Origin: Antarcticibacterium arcticum
GTDB taxonomy: Bacteria; Bacteroidota; Bacteroidia; Flavobacteriales; Flavobacteriaceae
Direction: 5' to 3'
Length of the DNA: 64,000 nucleotides
Assembly (NCBI RefSeq): GCF_007993795.1
Contig: NZ_CP042476.1
Span: 1,364,001-1,428,000, forward strand
The notes beneath the pieces are model-generated. The model saw only the letters and a program-made list of their open reading frames with translations, was not told the DNA's origin and ran no database searches. Shown piece after piece: positions 9,255 to 18,758 of the stretch; positions within the stretch are counted from its first letter, which is position 1; each line of letters starts with the position of its first letter. The position numbers and the translations under genes were made by a program.

Positions 9255-9283
9255 AAAAAAAGTCCCTATTCAGGGACTTTTTT
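9255..9283. terminator. Rho-independent terminator
   Basis: Hairpin AAAAAAGTCCCT (9255-9267 region) / AGGGACTTTTTT (9272-9283) with a 4-nt loop, placed between the small lipoprotein gene (plus) and trxB (minus, ends 9305); the A and T runs let it work in both directions. Confidence 0.88.
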
Positions 9284-9304
9284 ATTTATAAAAATTTTTA
9301 AAAC

Positions 9305-10282
9305 CTATTGAGCGGTAATTTCCTTCTCCTCGGTTTTTTCAATAGTGCTTAAATATCTTTCAGCATCAAGGGCAGCCATACATCCGGTCCCTGCGGCTGT
9401 TATAGCCTGGCGGTATTCCTTATCCTGAACATCTCCTGATGCAAATACCCCCGGAAGGTTCGTCTTGGTAGATTTCCCTTTCGTAATAAGATATCCCATA
9501 TCATCCATATCCAGATGACCTTTAAATATTTCGGTATTTGGCTTATGGCCTATTGCAATGAATAATCCTGTTATCTCAATGGTTTCTTTTTCCCCGGTTT
9601 TGCTGTTTATCATTCTCAAACCTTCTACCACCTGCTCTCCCAACACCTCATCAACCTCGGTATTATAGCGAAGATCAATATTGCCTGTATTTGTTACCCT
9701 GTGCTGCATAGCTTTGGAAGCTCTCATTTCATCTCCTCTTACCAACATAGTAACTTTTTTACAAATATTGGCAAGATAGGTAGCTTCCTCGGCCGCGGTA
9801 TCACCCCCACCAACTATAGCTACCTCCTGATTCTTATAGAAAAATCCGTCGCACACTGCACAGGCAGATACTCCCCCACCCCTTAAGCGTTGTTCACTTG
9901 GCAATCCTAAATATTTAGCAGTAGCTCCGGTAGAAATTATTATAGTTTCGGCTTCTACCCAATTTGCGTTATCTATACAGGCCTTATGAATCCCACCCAG
10001 TTCTTTGCTTAATTTTACTTCGGTTACCATTCCTATTCGTACCTGGGTTCCAAATCTTTCAGCCTGTTTTTGAAGATCAACCATCATGGATGGCCCATCA
10101 ATTCCTTCAGGATAACCGGGAAAGTTGTCAACTTCAGTAGTGGTAGTCAACTGGCCACCCGGTTCCATTCCTGTATACATCACAGGGTGCATATCTGCAC
10201 GGGCGGCATAAATAGCTGCGGTATATCCCGCGGGTCCAGATCCTATTATAAGGCATTTTATTCTTTCTATCTTGTCTGTCAT
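9305..10282 (-). CDS. trxB: Thioredoxin reductase
   Basis: A 325-residue FAD/NADPH thioredoxin-disulfide reductase, cytoplasmic. FAD-binding GSGPAG lies at residues 14-19, the redox-active CAVC at 141-144, and an NADPH-binding GGGDTAAEEA motif follows; GVFASGDVQD near the end is the second FAD motif. It reduces thioredoxin and so supports ribonucleotide reduction and thiol repair. It is transcribed alone. Confidence 0.97.
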   Translation of the reverse strand: MTDKIERIKCLIIGSGPAGYTAAIYAARADMHPVMYTGMEPGGQLTTTTEVDNFPGYPEGIDGPSMMVDLQKQAERFGTQVRIGMVTEVKLSKELGGIHKACIDNANWVEAETIIISTGATAKYLGLPSEQRLRGGGVSACAVCDGFFYKNQEVAIVGGGDTAAEEATYLANICKKVTMLVRGDEMRASKAMQHRVTNTGNIDLRYNTEVDEVLGEQVVEGLRMINSKTGEKETIEITGLFIAIGHKPNTEIFKGHLDMDDMGYLITKGKSTKTNLPGVFASGDVQDKEYRQAITAAGTGCMAALDAERYLSTIEKTEEKEITAQ

Positions 10283-10437
10283 TTCAGAAATTTTTAAGTA
10301 TTGTAAAAGTAAGGACTTTAGTTAAAATCCTCTAGAAAATAATCGCAAGATTTAATTTTCTGAAATATTTTAAGAGGATAAAGGGTTTATAAACTAAAGG
10401 CATCAGGAAGGAATTTAATTAATTCCTTTTTTAAAAG

Positions 10438-10445
10438 TAACTTTG
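10438..10445 (+). promoter_or_regulatory. Putative -7 element (TAACTTTG) with upstream palindrome
   Basis: TAACTTTG matches TAnnTTTG only 8 bp before the ATG at 10454, so the transcript would be nearly leaderless. A palindrome GGAATT-N5-AATTCC at 10410-10426 followed by a T run lies just upstream and could be an operator. Neither is confirmed. Confidence 0.4.
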
Positions 10446-10453
10446 GTTCCCAA

Positions 10454-11083
10454 ATGGACTTTTCACTATTTAATGTTTTAGACCTGCTTGGCACCGTGGC
10501 TTTTGCCATTTCGGGCGCATTGGCGGCTATGAACCGAAAACTTGACCTATTCGGAATTTTTATTATTGCTTTCGTAACTTCTATTGGAGGGGGGACACTT
10601 CGGGATATTCTTATTGGCGCAACCCCTACCTGGATGTTAAATACCATCTATATTTATTTTATAGGGGGAGTAACCATCCTCTCCATAATTTTCAGGAATA
10701 AGATCAATTACCTTAAAACTTCCCTATTCCTTTTTGATACTATTGGTTTGGGGGTTTTTACCATTACCGGAGTGGAAATTGGACTACAAAATGATCTTGA
10801 TCCGATTGTTTGCATAACCCTGGGTGCTATGACCGGAACTTTTGGCGGGGTACTGCGTGATATTTTATGTGCAGAAATTCCTGTGATCTTCAGAAAAGAG
10901 ATCTATGCAACAGCATCACTTACAGGCGGCCTGGTTTTTATCATCTTAAATAACTTCAACGTAAATACAGATGTTATTTACATTGTCACCTCTCTTATTA
11001 TAATCTCCATAAGACTTGTAGTGGTTAAATACCATATTTCACTACCAACTTACAGGCTTCATGAGGAAAAAAGTGATGTTTAA
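10454..11083 (+). CDS. TRIC/UPF0126 family cation channel
   Basis: A 209-residue integral membrane protein built from two repeats of three helices. Each repeat ends in the family motif: SIGGGTLRDILIG near residue 45 and GTFGGVLRDILC near residue 130. This is the UPF0126 (YicG) family, whose prokaryotic members are homologous to trimeric intracellular cation channels that pass potassium; a glycine transporter role has also been suggested. It is monocistronic and converges with the YeeE/YedE pair (4-nt overlap of the 3' ends). Confidence 0.92.
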   Translation: MDFSLFNVLDLLGTVAFAISGALAAMNRKLDLFGIFIIAFVTSIGGGTLRDILIGATPTWMLNTIYIYFIGGVTILSIIFRNKINYLKTSLFLFDTIGLGVFTITGVEIGLQNDLDPIVCITLGAMTGTFGGVLRDILCAEIPVIFRKEIYATASLTGGLVFIILNNFNVNTDVIYIVTSLIIISIRLVVVKYHISLPTYRLHEEKSDV

Positions 11084-11493
11084 TGGGGCAATTTTTTTCT
11101 CAATACGCCGTATAAAAATGTGCCAAGCAAGGCCCCTATAAAAACAATTAGAATTGGAAAGTACCCGGCTCCTATTAAGGTATATATAGGCCCGGGACAT
11201 GCGCCTGCCAGTGCCCAGCCTAACCCGAACAACAGCCCTCCGGCCATATATCTCGTAAAACCCTTCTCTTTTGGAGTAAACTCTATAGGATCTCCAAAGA
11301 CAGATTTCATATTAAACTTTTTTATCAACCAGATACCGGTTGCACCCAGTAGTACTGCAGAGCCCATGATCCCATACATATGAAAGGATTGAAACTGGAA
11401 CATTTCATAGATCCGGAACCAGGACGCGGCTTCAGATTTGTACATCACTATCCCGAAAAATATTCCAATTATTAAATATAAAAATGTTCTCAT
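11080..11493 (-). CDS. DUF6691 / YeeE-YedE half transporter
   Basis: A 137-residue membrane protein with four hydrophobic helices. The GWALAGACPGPIYTLIGAGY motif with its conserved cysteine is the signature of the small YeeE/YedE (DUF6691) half-protein, which pairs with a larger partner to import thiosulfate or related sulfur compounds. The partner gene lies 3 bp upstream in the same direction. Together they equal one full-length YeeE. Confidence 0.9.
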   Translation of the reverse strand: MRTFLYLIIGIFFGIVMYKSEAASWFRIYEMFQFQSFHMYGIMGSAVLLGATGIWLIKKFNMKSVFGDPIEFTPKEKGFTRYMAGGLLFGLGWALAGACPGPIYTLIGAGYFPILIVFIGALLGTFLYGVLRKKLPH

Positions 11494-11496
11494 GAT

Positions 11497-12054
11497 CTAA
11501 AATATAAAGGGAAATAAAACGTGAATCATAAATAAGCCTCCCAGGAAAAACCCTGTAACAGCTATTAAAGAAGGTAATTGTAAATTACTTAGGCCTGAGA
11601 TTGCATGTCCGGAAGTACAACCCCCTGCATAACGGGCCCCGAAGCCAATTAACAAACCGCCAATAAGCAGGATAGCTATTGCCTTAACATCGGTCAGGGC
11701 ATCCAGGCTGTAAAGTTCATCCGGTAGATATTCATTTCCGGCACTGGAAAATCCAAGTTCGTTCAGGATTGCAACTGTATCAGGATTAATGGCAACCGCT
11801 GGATCATTTGATAACACGTGTGCCCCAAGAAACCCACCAATGACCGCTCCCACCACTACAATAAGGTTCCAGCGATGTTCAATCCAGTTGAAATCAAAGA
11901 AATCGGCAACCTTGTCTGCCCCACATAAGGTGCACATAGTCCTTAGATTGGAGGACATCCCAAAAGACTTCCCAATAAATATGAGAAGAAACATTATAAG
12001 GGCAATCAACGGTCCGGAAACATACCAGGGCCAGGGTTCATAGATCATTTCCAT
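11497..12054 (-). CDS. YeeE/YedE family thiosulfate transporter subunit
   Basis: A 185-residue membrane protein with five or so helices and the family motif [20 protein letters not shown], whose cysteine takes part in thiosulfate passage in YeeE. It is the first gene of a two-gene unit with the DUF6691 partner. Nearby sulfur genes (MBL-rhodanese, TauE/SafE, Crp/Fnr) support a role in uptake of reduced sulfur. Confidence 0.92.
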   Translation of the reverse strand: MEMIYEPWPWYVSGPLIALIMFLLIFIGKSFGMSSNLRTMCTLCGADKVADFFDFNWIEHRWNLIVVVGAVIGGFLGAHVLSNDPAVAINPDTVAILNELGFSSAGNEYLPDELYSLDALTDVKAIAILLIGGLLIGFGARYAGGCTSGHAISGLSNLQLPSLIAVTGFFLGGLFMIHVLFPFIF

Positions 12055-12103
12055 AATTGATAATTTGTTTGTTGCTTTAAATTTTTAGAATAGGGTTTAA
12101 ACC

Positions 12104-13645
12104 TTAGAGCGGTATATTCCCATGTTTTCTATCGGGCCGCTGTACTTTTTTATTCTCCAGCATGCTAAACGCCTTGAGCAATTTTCGCCTTGTATCCTTT
12201 GGCTTGATCACCTCATCAATAAAGCCGCGTTGCGCAGCTTCAAAAGGAGTGGCAAATTTTTCAGCATACTCTGCTTCTTTTTCTGAAAGTTTCAACTCAG
12301 GGTCTGTAGCTTCCATGATCTCTTTCCTAAAAATGATCTCACTGGCTCCTTTTGCCCCCATAACGGCAATTTCAGCAGTAGGCCAGGCGAAATTCAGGTC
12401 GGCTCCAATATGTTTGGAATTCATCACATCATAAGCACCTCCATAAGCTTTTCTGGTAATTACCGTAACCCTGGGTACCGTTGCTTCGCTTAAAGCATAC
12501 AAGAGTTTGGCGCCGTGAAGAATGATGCCGTTCCATTCCTGATCTGTTCCCGGTAAAAAGCCGGGTACATCTACCAAAACCAGCAGCGGAATATTGAAGC
12601 AATCACAAAAACGGGTAAAACGCGCTGCTTTTTTTGAAGATTCCACATCCAATACCCCTGCAAGGCTCATAGGCTGGTTTGCCACAATCCCAATGCTTCT
12701 TCCGCCAAGGCGTGCAAATCCTACAATAATATTATCTGCATAATCCTTATGGATCTCAAAGAAAGAGTCTTCATCTATAATTCCCTTGACCACATCGTGC
12801 ATGTCATAAGGCTTATTGGAACTGTCCGGTACAATACTTTCCAAGGATTCCCTTATTTCTTCCCCTAACGTATACGGTAATTTAGCAGGTGTTTCTTTAT
12901 TATTTTGTGGCAGGTAGCTCAGTAATTTCTTAATGTCCTCCAGGCAGGCAATATCACTTACAGCCGTGAGATGGGTAACCCCCGATTTTGTTGAATGTGT
13001 ACTTGCACCACCCAACTCCTCTGAAGTTACGTTCTCATTGGTCACTGTTTTTACCACATTGGGGCCGGTTACAAACATATAGCTGGTATCCTGTACCATA
13101 ATGGTAAAATCTGTCATCGCAGGGGAATAAACTGCTCCTCCCGCGCAAGGCCCCATGATTGCAGAAATTTGAGGGACCACACCAGATGCCTGAACATTCC
13201 TGTAAAAAATATCGGCATAACCTCCCAAAGATCGTACTCCCTCCTGAATTCTGGCTCCTCCCGAATCGTTTAATCCTATTACCGGGGCCCCAACCTTCAT
13301 TGCGTGGTCCATCACCTTGCAGATCTTTTCTGCATGAGTTTCAGAGAGGGCTCCTCCAAACACCGTAAAATCCTGGGCAAATACGTATATCAGCCTCCCA
13401 TTTACTGTTCCATAACCCGTAATCACCCCGTCCCCGTAGAATTTTTGATTTTCCATCCCAAAATCTGTGGTGCGGTGTGTAACAAGGATCCCAATCTCTT
13501 CAAAAGAGCCCTCATCAAGAAAGTAATTCACCCGCTCCCGTGCGGTAAGTTTCTTTTTTTCGTGTTGTTTCGCGATTCGTGCCTCACCTCCTCCCAAATG
13601 GGCTTTGGCGATCTTCTCCTCTAGTTTAGCTATATTCTGGCTCAT
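12104..13645 (-). CDS. Acyl-CoA carboxylase, carboxyltransferase beta subunit
   Basis: A 513-residue carboxyltransferase of the PccB/AccD5 type. It carries fused beta and alpha crotonase-like halves: [20 protein letters not shown] near residue 160 and [21 protein letters not shown] near 360. It transfers CO2 from carboxybiotin to an acyl-CoA, most likely propionyl-CoA, in the cytoplasm. It is the last gene of an operon with the biotin carboxylase (6-nt gap) and the biotin carrier. Substrate choice cannot be read with certainty. Confidence 0.94.
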   Translation of the reverse strand: MSQNIAKLEEKIAKAHLGGGEARIAKQHEKKKLTARERVNYFLDEGSFEEIGILVTHRTTDFGMENQKFYGDGVITGYGTVNGRLIYVFAQDFTVFGGALSETHAEKICKVMDHAMKVGAPVIGLNDSGGARIQEGVRSLGGYADIFYRNVQASGVVPQISAIMGPCAGGAVYSPAMTDFTIMVQDTSYMFVTGPNVVKTVTNENVTSEELGGASTHSTKSGVTHLTAVSDIACLEDIKKLLSYLPQNNKETPAKLPYTLGEEIRESLESIVPDSSNKPYDMHDVVKGIIDEDSFFEIHKDYADNIIVGFARLGGRSIGIVANQPMSLAGVLDVESSKKAARFTRFCDCFNIPLLVLVDVPGFLPGTDQEWNGIILHGAKLLYALSEATVPRVTVITRKAYGGAYDVMNSKHIGADLNFAWPTAEIAVMGAKGASEIIFRKEIMEATDPELKLSEKEAEYAEKFATPFEAAQRGFIDEVIKPKDTRRKLLKAFSMLENKKVQRPDRKHGNIPL

Positions 13646-13651
13646 AATATC

Positions 13652-15091
13652 TTAGTTGGGTAATCTCAGCAATTGTTGATCTTTAATATATTGTTTCAAA
13701 GCAAGAAGGGCAGCCAGTCTGGCTTCCTCTTCAATTTCGCTTTTGAGTTTTTCTGCGGAATAATAATTCTTCACAAAATGTGTATCAAAATTCCCACTTC
13801 GGAAGGCTTCATGTTCAAATACAAATTTTCCGAAAGGAAGAGTGGTCATAACTCCTTTAACTTCATAAGCCGCTATGGCTTTAATCATTAATTGGATCGC
13901 TTCTTCCCTGTTCTTTCCGTAGGTGATAAGTTTGGCAAGCATAGGGTCATAATAAATTGGAACCTCCATTCCTTCTTCAAATCCATCGTCCAGGCGTATG
14001 CCCTCTCCCTGCGGAGTCCTGTAACGCTCCAATGTACCCACACTTGGCATAAAGTTATCAAGCGGGTCTTCAGCATAAATACGCAGTTCTACCGCGTGGC
14101 CGTTTATTTTCAGGTCATTTTGAGAGAACTGTAAAGCTTCTCCCCGGGCCACTTTTATTTGTTGTTCCACAAGGTCTATCCCGGTTATAAGCTCGGTTAC
14201 GGGATGTTCCACCTGCAGCCGGGTATTCATCTCCAGGAAATAGAAATTTTTATTTTCATCCAGCAGGAATTCCACTGTTCCTGCTCCTACATAATCACAG
14301 GCTTCGGCAACCTTTACGGCTGCTTCTCCCATAGCTTTTCTTATTTCGGGGGTGAGCACCGTGGAAGGAGCTTCCTCTACCACCTTTTGATGACGGCGTT
14401 GAATACTACATTCCCTTTCAAAAAGGTGAAGTGTATTTCCATGAGTATCTGCCAGCACCTGGATCTCAATATGCCGCGGCGATGAAACGTATTTTTCTAT
14501 AAATACAGACCCATCTCCAAAAGCAGATTCTGCCTCACTTATAGCCCTTTTCATCTGGCTTTCCAGGTCTTTTTCCTGTTCTACAATGCGCATTCCCTTA
14601 CCACCCCCTCCGGCGGAAGCCTTTATCAAAATGGGAAAACCAATCTCTTTTGCGATTTCCAGGGCCTTATCTACATTGGTAATCGCTTCATCTATTCCGG
14701 GCACCATTGGGATCCCATAATCCTTAACGGCATCTTTGGCCGCCAGTTTGCTTCCCATTATCCTTATAGCTTTTGAGCCGGGGCCAATCCAGGTGATCCC
14801 GTTCTTTTCAACCGCCTCGGCAAAATCGGCATTCTCGCTTAAAAACCCGTATCCGGGATGAATTCCATCAACATTTAAATCCTTAGCCACTTCTATGATC
14901 TTTTTGCCAAGTAAATAGGATTCGTTGGATGGTGGAGGGCCAATACACACCGCTTCATCGGCAAATTTTACGTGAGGTGCATTCCGGTCGGCAGTAGAAA
15001 AAACCGCAACGGTTTTAATTCCCATTCTTTGAGCTGTTCTCATTACCCGAAGGGCAATTTCCCCGCGGTTGGCAACTAGTATTTTTTTCAT
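13652..15091 (-). CDS. Biotin carboxylase subunit of acyl-CoA carboxylase
   Basis: A 479-residue AccC-type biotin carboxylase. The start is placed at 15091 (MKKILVANRGEIALRVMR); the six codons upstream do not match the family. ATP-grasp features include ASAGGGGKGMRIV (near residue 160), HIEIQVL and the catalytic EMNTRLQVEHPVTE region near 285. It carboxylates the biotin of the carrier encoded just upstream. Operon order is carrier, carboxylase, carboxyltransferase. Confidence 0.95.
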   Translation of the reverse strand: MKKILVANRGEIALRVMRTAQRMGIKTVAVFSTADRNAPHVKFADEAVCIGPPPSNESYLLGKKIIEVAKDLNVDGIHPGYGFLSENADFAEAVEKNGITWIGPGSKAIRIMGSKLAAKDAVKDYGIPMVPGIDEAITNVDKALEIAKEIGFPILIKASAGGGGKGMRIVEQEKDLESQMKRAISEAESAFGDGSVFIEKYVSSPRHIEIQVLADTHGNTLHLFERECSIQRRHQKVVEEAPSTVLTPEIRKAMGEAAVKVAEACDYVGAGTVEFLLDENKNFYFLEMNTRLQVEHPVTELITGIDLVEQQIKVARGEALQFSQNDLKINGHAVELRIYAEDPLDNFMPSVGTLERYRTPQGEGIRLDDGFEEGMEVPIYYDPMLAKLITYGKNREEAIQLMIKAIAAYEVKGVMTTLPFGKFVFEHEAFRSGNFDTHFVKNYYSAEKLKSEIEEEARLAALLALKQYIKDQQLLRLPN

Positions 15092-15151
15092 TTTATATTT
15101 TAATTGCAAACATTTAAATTTAATCTGGGGTGTATTCTTTGAAGCCGGGGC

Positions 15152-15637
15152 TTATTCCATCTCTATGAGCAACTGGTTCTTATCGACTGTTTCCCCTTTT
15201 TTCACGGTGACAGATTTTACAACTCCGTCTCTTGGTGCCGTAAGGGTGTTTTCCATTTTCATGGCTTCAAGCACCAGTAAATAATCGCCCTCTTTAACTT
15301 CGTCCCCCTGCTTTATGCTCACATCCAGGATCAACCCGGGCATAGGCGCTTTTATATCATTAACAATGGCGGCGGTACCCAGCGATAATCCCATTTCTTC
15401 AATTAAAAGGTCCAGATCATTGGAAATTTTTACCTCGTAAATATTGCTGTTGATCCTGGCGCTGTATTGCTTTTTTAAAAAATTGGATTGTACTATCTCC
15501 CCTTTAAAGGATCGGGGACCGTTTAAGATGTGATATTGAGAAGGGGAAATTTCATTAGAGTCCAAAGCATCAATTTGCTTTTGGGTGAATTCAAATTCCA
15601 AAGATCCATTCACCTTGACCTTGTATCTTTTTTCCAT
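15152..15637 (-). CDS. Biotin carboxyl carrier subunit of acyl-CoA carboxylase
   Basis: A 161-residue carrier. The C-terminal biotinyl domain has the biotin-attachment motif EAMKMEN preceded by the IKAPMPGLILDV strand. The N-terminal half is the acyl-carboxylase BCCP extension. The start at 15637 (MEKRYKVKV) is preferred over a longer frame that would begin inside a region without a plausible N-terminus. It is the first gene of the three-gene carboxylase operon, 60 bp before the carboxylase. Confidence 0.93.
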   Translation of the reverse strand: MEKRYKVKVNGSLEFEFTQKQIDALDSNEISPSQYHILNGPRSFKGEIVQSNFLKKQYSARINSNIYEVKISNDLDLLIEEMGLSLGTAAIVNDIKAPMPGLILDVSIKQGDEVKEGDYLLVLEAMKMENTLTAPRDGVVKSVTVKKGETVDKNQLLIEME

Positions 15638-15730
15638 TATTATTGGTTTGAAAGGGATTTCTTTAAGTTGTGTTGTAAATATAGAAAAAGCATTGCGCTT
15701 GAACTGAGACTTCAACAAACAATTAAAATA

Positions 15731-15766
15731 AAAAAAAGCCTCACCGAAAATATTTCATTGAGGCTT
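15731..15766 (-). terminator. Rho-independent terminator of the MBL-rhodanese gene
   Basis: On the minus strand, AAGCCTCA (15766-15759) and TGAGGCTT (15743-15736) form an 8-bp stem followed by a T run. It closes the gene ending at 15789 and separates it from the carboxylase operon. Confidence 0.85.
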
Positions 15767-15788
15767 AATTGGGTAGCTTTTTAAAAAT

Positions 15789-17126
15789 TTAATTGAATTG
15801 CTTGATATCTTCTCCAAGATCAAACACTTTTACTTTTTTAAATTTATTTTCAAGGATGCTGCTTCCTGCGGCAGACCGGTATCCTCCGGCACAATGCACC
15901 ACTATTGGTTTATCGCCCGGGATCTCATTTGCCCTTTCCCGCAATTCATTTAGGGGTACGGCGATGGCATCTTTAAATATCTTGCCCTCCTCAACTTCAC
16001 TTTTATTCCGTATATCTACAATAGTAAATTTGCTTTTATCTTCTTTAAAATCGCTGAGTTCAAGATCTTCAGATTTTGCTTTTACTTTACCGGATAGAGT
16101 AATCAACGCTTTCAGCTGTTTTTCATATCCAATTTTTGCGGTGCGTTCCAGGATATTTTCCAATTTATCCACGCTCTCCAGTACCAGGTAAAAAGATTCT
16201 TTGGGTTTTACAATGGCTCCCAGCCAGGTTTCAAACTTATCAGCTTCCCCCCGTGCCATTATATTTATACTGCCGGGAATATGTCCTTTTTTATAATCTA
16301 CCTCATCACGGGTATCTACCACCGTGATATCTTTCTCAACTTTAGAAACATTCAATTTTAAACTTACAGCGTGCTTCATTTTTTGAACATTTCCTGCACC
16401 TTTCTTATTGAGGTCAACATTAAAGCCAAAATAAGCGGGGATCATAGGTTGATCTTTAAGGATCTCTTCAACAAATTCCTCTTCGGTTTGTTTCTTAAAA
16501 GCCCAGTTATCCCTTCTTTCTTCACCCAGGGTACTGGAAGCGGCATCGCTCATATTTTTTCCGCATAAAGACCCCGCCCCATGGGTAGGATATACAAAAG
16601 CATGATCCGGAAGATCATTGAATTTTGTTTGCATGGTCTTGTACATGGCCTTTGCCAGTTCAATTCTTTTTGATTTTGTTTTCCCAGATTTTTCTCTCAG
16701 GTCCGGGCGCCCAACATCTCCAATAAATAAAGTGTCTCCTGTAAATAAAGCGGTTTTGGAATTTTCTGTGGCAACAAATGTGAGACTGTCCGGGGAATGG
16801 CCGGGGGTGTGCAATGCTTTAAATGTGGTTTTTCCAACTTTGATGCTTTTTCCCTCATCAAAACTCTTATGAGGATAATTGGCATCTACCAATTTGCTTA
16901 CATAAATGGTGGCATCGGTTTGTTCATGGATTTGAAGGTGGCCGCTTACAAAATCTGCATGAGGATGGGTTTCAAGAACCGCAATGATCTCTGCATTTTG
17001 TTCTTCAGCATATTTGTAATAAGGCAAAGGATCTCTGGATGGATCAATGATCGCCATTTTTCCGTCGCTTACAACCGCATAGGAATAATGAGATAAAGGT
17101 TCATCCTTAAATTGTTTGATTGTCAT
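15789..17126 (-). CDS. MBL-fold hydrolase with two rhodanese domains
   Basis: A 445-residue protein: metallo-beta-lactamase domain (1-about 215, metal motif HPHAD at residues 54-58, FTGDTLFIGDVGRPDL), then two rhodanese domains (about 265-350 and 355-445). This is the persulfide dioxygenase-like/sulfurtransferase architecture that handles glutathione or low-molecular-weight persulfides. Only the second rhodanese keeps the active cysteine (HCAGGYRS, C412); the first lacks one and is probably structural. It fits with the adjacent sulfur transport genes and the Crp/Fnr regulator. Confidence 0.93.
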   Translation of the reverse strand: MTIKQFKDEPLSHYSYAVVSDGKMAIIDPSRDPLPYYKYAEEQNAEIIAVLETHPHADFVSGHLQIHEQTDATIYVSKLVDANYPHKSFDEGKSIKVGKTTFKALHTPGHSPDSLTFVATENSKTALFTGDTLFIGDVGRPDLREKSGKTKSKRIELAKAMYKTMQTKFNDLPDHAFVYPTHGAGSLCGKNMSDAASSTLGEERRDNWAFKKQTEEEFVEEILKDQPMIPAYFGFNVDLNKKGAGNVQKMKHAVSLKLNVSKVEKDITVVDTRDEVDYKKGHIPGSINIMARGEADKFETWLGAIVKPKESFYLVLESVDKLENILERTAKIGYEKQLKALITLSGKVKAKSEDLELSDFKEDKSKFTIVDIRNKSEVEEGKIFKDAIAVPLNELRERANEIPGDKPIVVHCAGGYRSAAGSSILENKFKKVKVFDLGEDIKQFN

Positions 17127-17155
17127 AATGTGAAATTTTCCTAAAAATAATTTTT

Positions 17156-18037
17156 TCAGGACTTTCGCACATCTTTTTTAAATGGAATTAACATCTGGTT
17201 CTTAAAATCTTTTGGAAAATCTTCATCTCCATCAAACCCCAATTCTATGTCCTTACCATTCTCCGGCACATAGGCGGTACCAAAAAGATAATCCCAGATA
17301 CTTAGGGTAAGGCCAAAATTCATCCCGGTAGGATGTTGGGGTGGCAGCGCTTTTGAATGATGCCAGATATGCATTTTGGGATTGTTGAAAATGTAGCCGA
17401 AAATTCCGTAATTCCAGCCAACATTCGCGTGGTTAAGATGGCCCACGAACACTGCAAACATATGCACCAGAAAGAATTCCTGGATACCGAAGCCTATCAT
17501 TGCCAAAGGAATATATTGCACTGTTTTATAGATAATGGTTTCCATAAAATGGAACCGGAATTGTGCGGCAAAACCCATTTCTTTCACGCTATGATGTACT
17601 TTATGAAACTTCCATAACCAGGCACGCCTATGCAGTTGCCGGTGGATATTCCACTGTATGAAATCGGCAATTACAAGCATAATTAAAAGCTGGGCCCAAA
17701 CTGGGAAATTCTGCACTTCCAGGGCAACAAGGTTTGTGATGCCGAATAATCCCAGGAAATCATTGAAAAGCTCTACCCCTACATTGGAAAGGGCATTGAA
17801 CCCTATGAGTGAAAAAATGAAAAAATTGAAAATAATATAAAAGGAATCCAGCCAGAAATCCCTGCGGAAGATCTTTTGATCCTTTCGCCAGGGTATAATT
17901 ATTTCAATTAACCACACCAGCAGGGAAAGGCCTATAAGCCAGTAAAAATAATTAGTCCAGGAAGGGTTGGTTATTTCCTGAACCAGATAATTAAAGTATC
18001 CTGAAAAGGAATCTTCTATGATCTTTATATATTTCAA
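17156..18037 (-). CDS. Sterol desaturase / fatty acid hydroxylase family protein
   Basis: A 293-residue integral membrane di-iron enzyme. Histidine clusters HRQLHR (near 132), KVHHS (near 147) and WHHSK (near 225) match the FA_hydroxylase family, with about four to five membrane helices around them. It should hydroxylate or desaturate a lipid; the substrate is unknown. It lies 29 bp upstream of the MBL-rhodanese gene on the same strand and may be cotranscribed. Confidence 0.93.
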   Translation of the reverse strand: MKYIKIIEDSFSGYFNYLVQEITNPSWTNYFYWLIGLSLLVWLIEIIIPWRKDQKIFRRDFWLDSFYIIFNFFIFSLIGFNALSNVGVELFNDFLGLFGITNLVALEVQNFPVWAQLLIMLVIADFIQWNIHRQLHRRAWLWKFHKVHHSVKEMGFAAQFRFHFMETIIYKTVQYIPLAMIGFGIQEFFLVHMFAVFVGHLNHANVGWNYGIFGYIFNNPKMHIWHHSKALPPQHPTGMNFGLTLSIWDYLFGTAYVPENGKDIELGFDGDEDFPKDFKNQMLIPFKKDVRKS

Positions 18038-18085
18038 TCCTGCAGAATTTTGAGCTGCAAAAATACATTAAAAATTGGGGTCATT

Positions 18086-18103
18086 TTGTAACAACGGTTA
18101 CAA
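18086..18103. promoter_or_regulatory. Palindromic operator candidate TTGTAAC-N4-GTTACAA
   Basis: A perfect 7-4-7 inverted repeat lies 49 bp upstream of the sterol desaturase start, in the only sizeable gap of this block (18038-18292, otherwise featureless). Its geometry is that of dimeric Crp/Fnr-family sites with a 4-nt spacer. A Crp/Fnr gene sits 1.5 kb away. Binding is inferred, not shown. Confidence 0.5.
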
Positions 18104-18292
18104 TGCCGGCATACCTCCGAATGATATTAAGATGAATACAACTCATTGAGTTGTTTCCTTATTCCTTTTTCTGAAAGCGACAAAAAGTAAAATTTTGAAC
18201 TGGTCGAAAAGGGGTTATATGATCCAGATTTTCACAGGCACTTCCTTTAACACGTGGGGATAAAACCTTTTGCATATGCCTATAAGCCCGAT

Positions 18293-18745
18293 TTATAACT
18301 TAGGAAAAAACCTACCCGTTCCCGCCCTGTAACTTTCATATTGTGGAAATTTCTTAATCAATGCCCTTTCTTCATATTGGCTCTTATAGTAAAACAGGAT
18401 GGCCAGAAGTAAAAAGATAACAAGCCTGTAACCCGATTGAGAATAGAGGGCGAAAAAAAAGGTGGCGATCAATATACCGGAATAAATTGGATGCCTCATA
18501 TATTTGAACAATCCTGAAGTGACCAATTCCCCTTCCTTTTTGGGAGAAGGGAAAATTGTAAGATTTTTGTTTAACTGCAGCAGGGAAATAATTATGATCA
18601 TTAGCCCTCCAAGAGCAAGAATGAGATTTATAATTGTGACATCATCAGAAACAGAAAGTTCAAACAGGGTAAAATTGGGGATATAAGCCGCAAACAATAC
18701 TATTTGTAAGCCTACAAACACAAAATCTGCCGCTGGATTTTTCAT
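18293..18745 (-). CDS. ICMT-like membrane methyltransferase family protein
   Basis: A 150-residue protein with about four membrane helices and the C-terminal motif GLFKYMRHPIYSGILIAT, then YEERALIKKFPQYESYRAGT, typical of the isoprenylcysteine carboxyl methyltransferase/phospholipid methyltransferase superfamily. The substrate is unknown; bacterial members methylate diverse lipids or small molecules. It is 13 bp downstream of the TauE/SafE gene and likely cotranscribed. Confidence 0.88.
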   Translation of the reverse strand: MKNPAADFVFVGLQIVLFAAYIPNFTLFELSVSDDVTIINLILALGGLMIIIISLLQLNKNLTIFPSPKKEGELVTSGLFKYMRHPIYSGILIATFFFALYSQSGYRLVIFLLLAILFYYKSQYEERALIKKFPQYESYRAGTGRFFPKL

Positions 18746-18758
18746 AGGTTCCCGTTAA

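Noticed and set aside
15638..15718. Longer N-terminus for the biotin carrier
   Set aside because: The added residues look like a poor signal sequence, do not fit a cytoplasmic carboxylase subunit, and cover the probable promoter.
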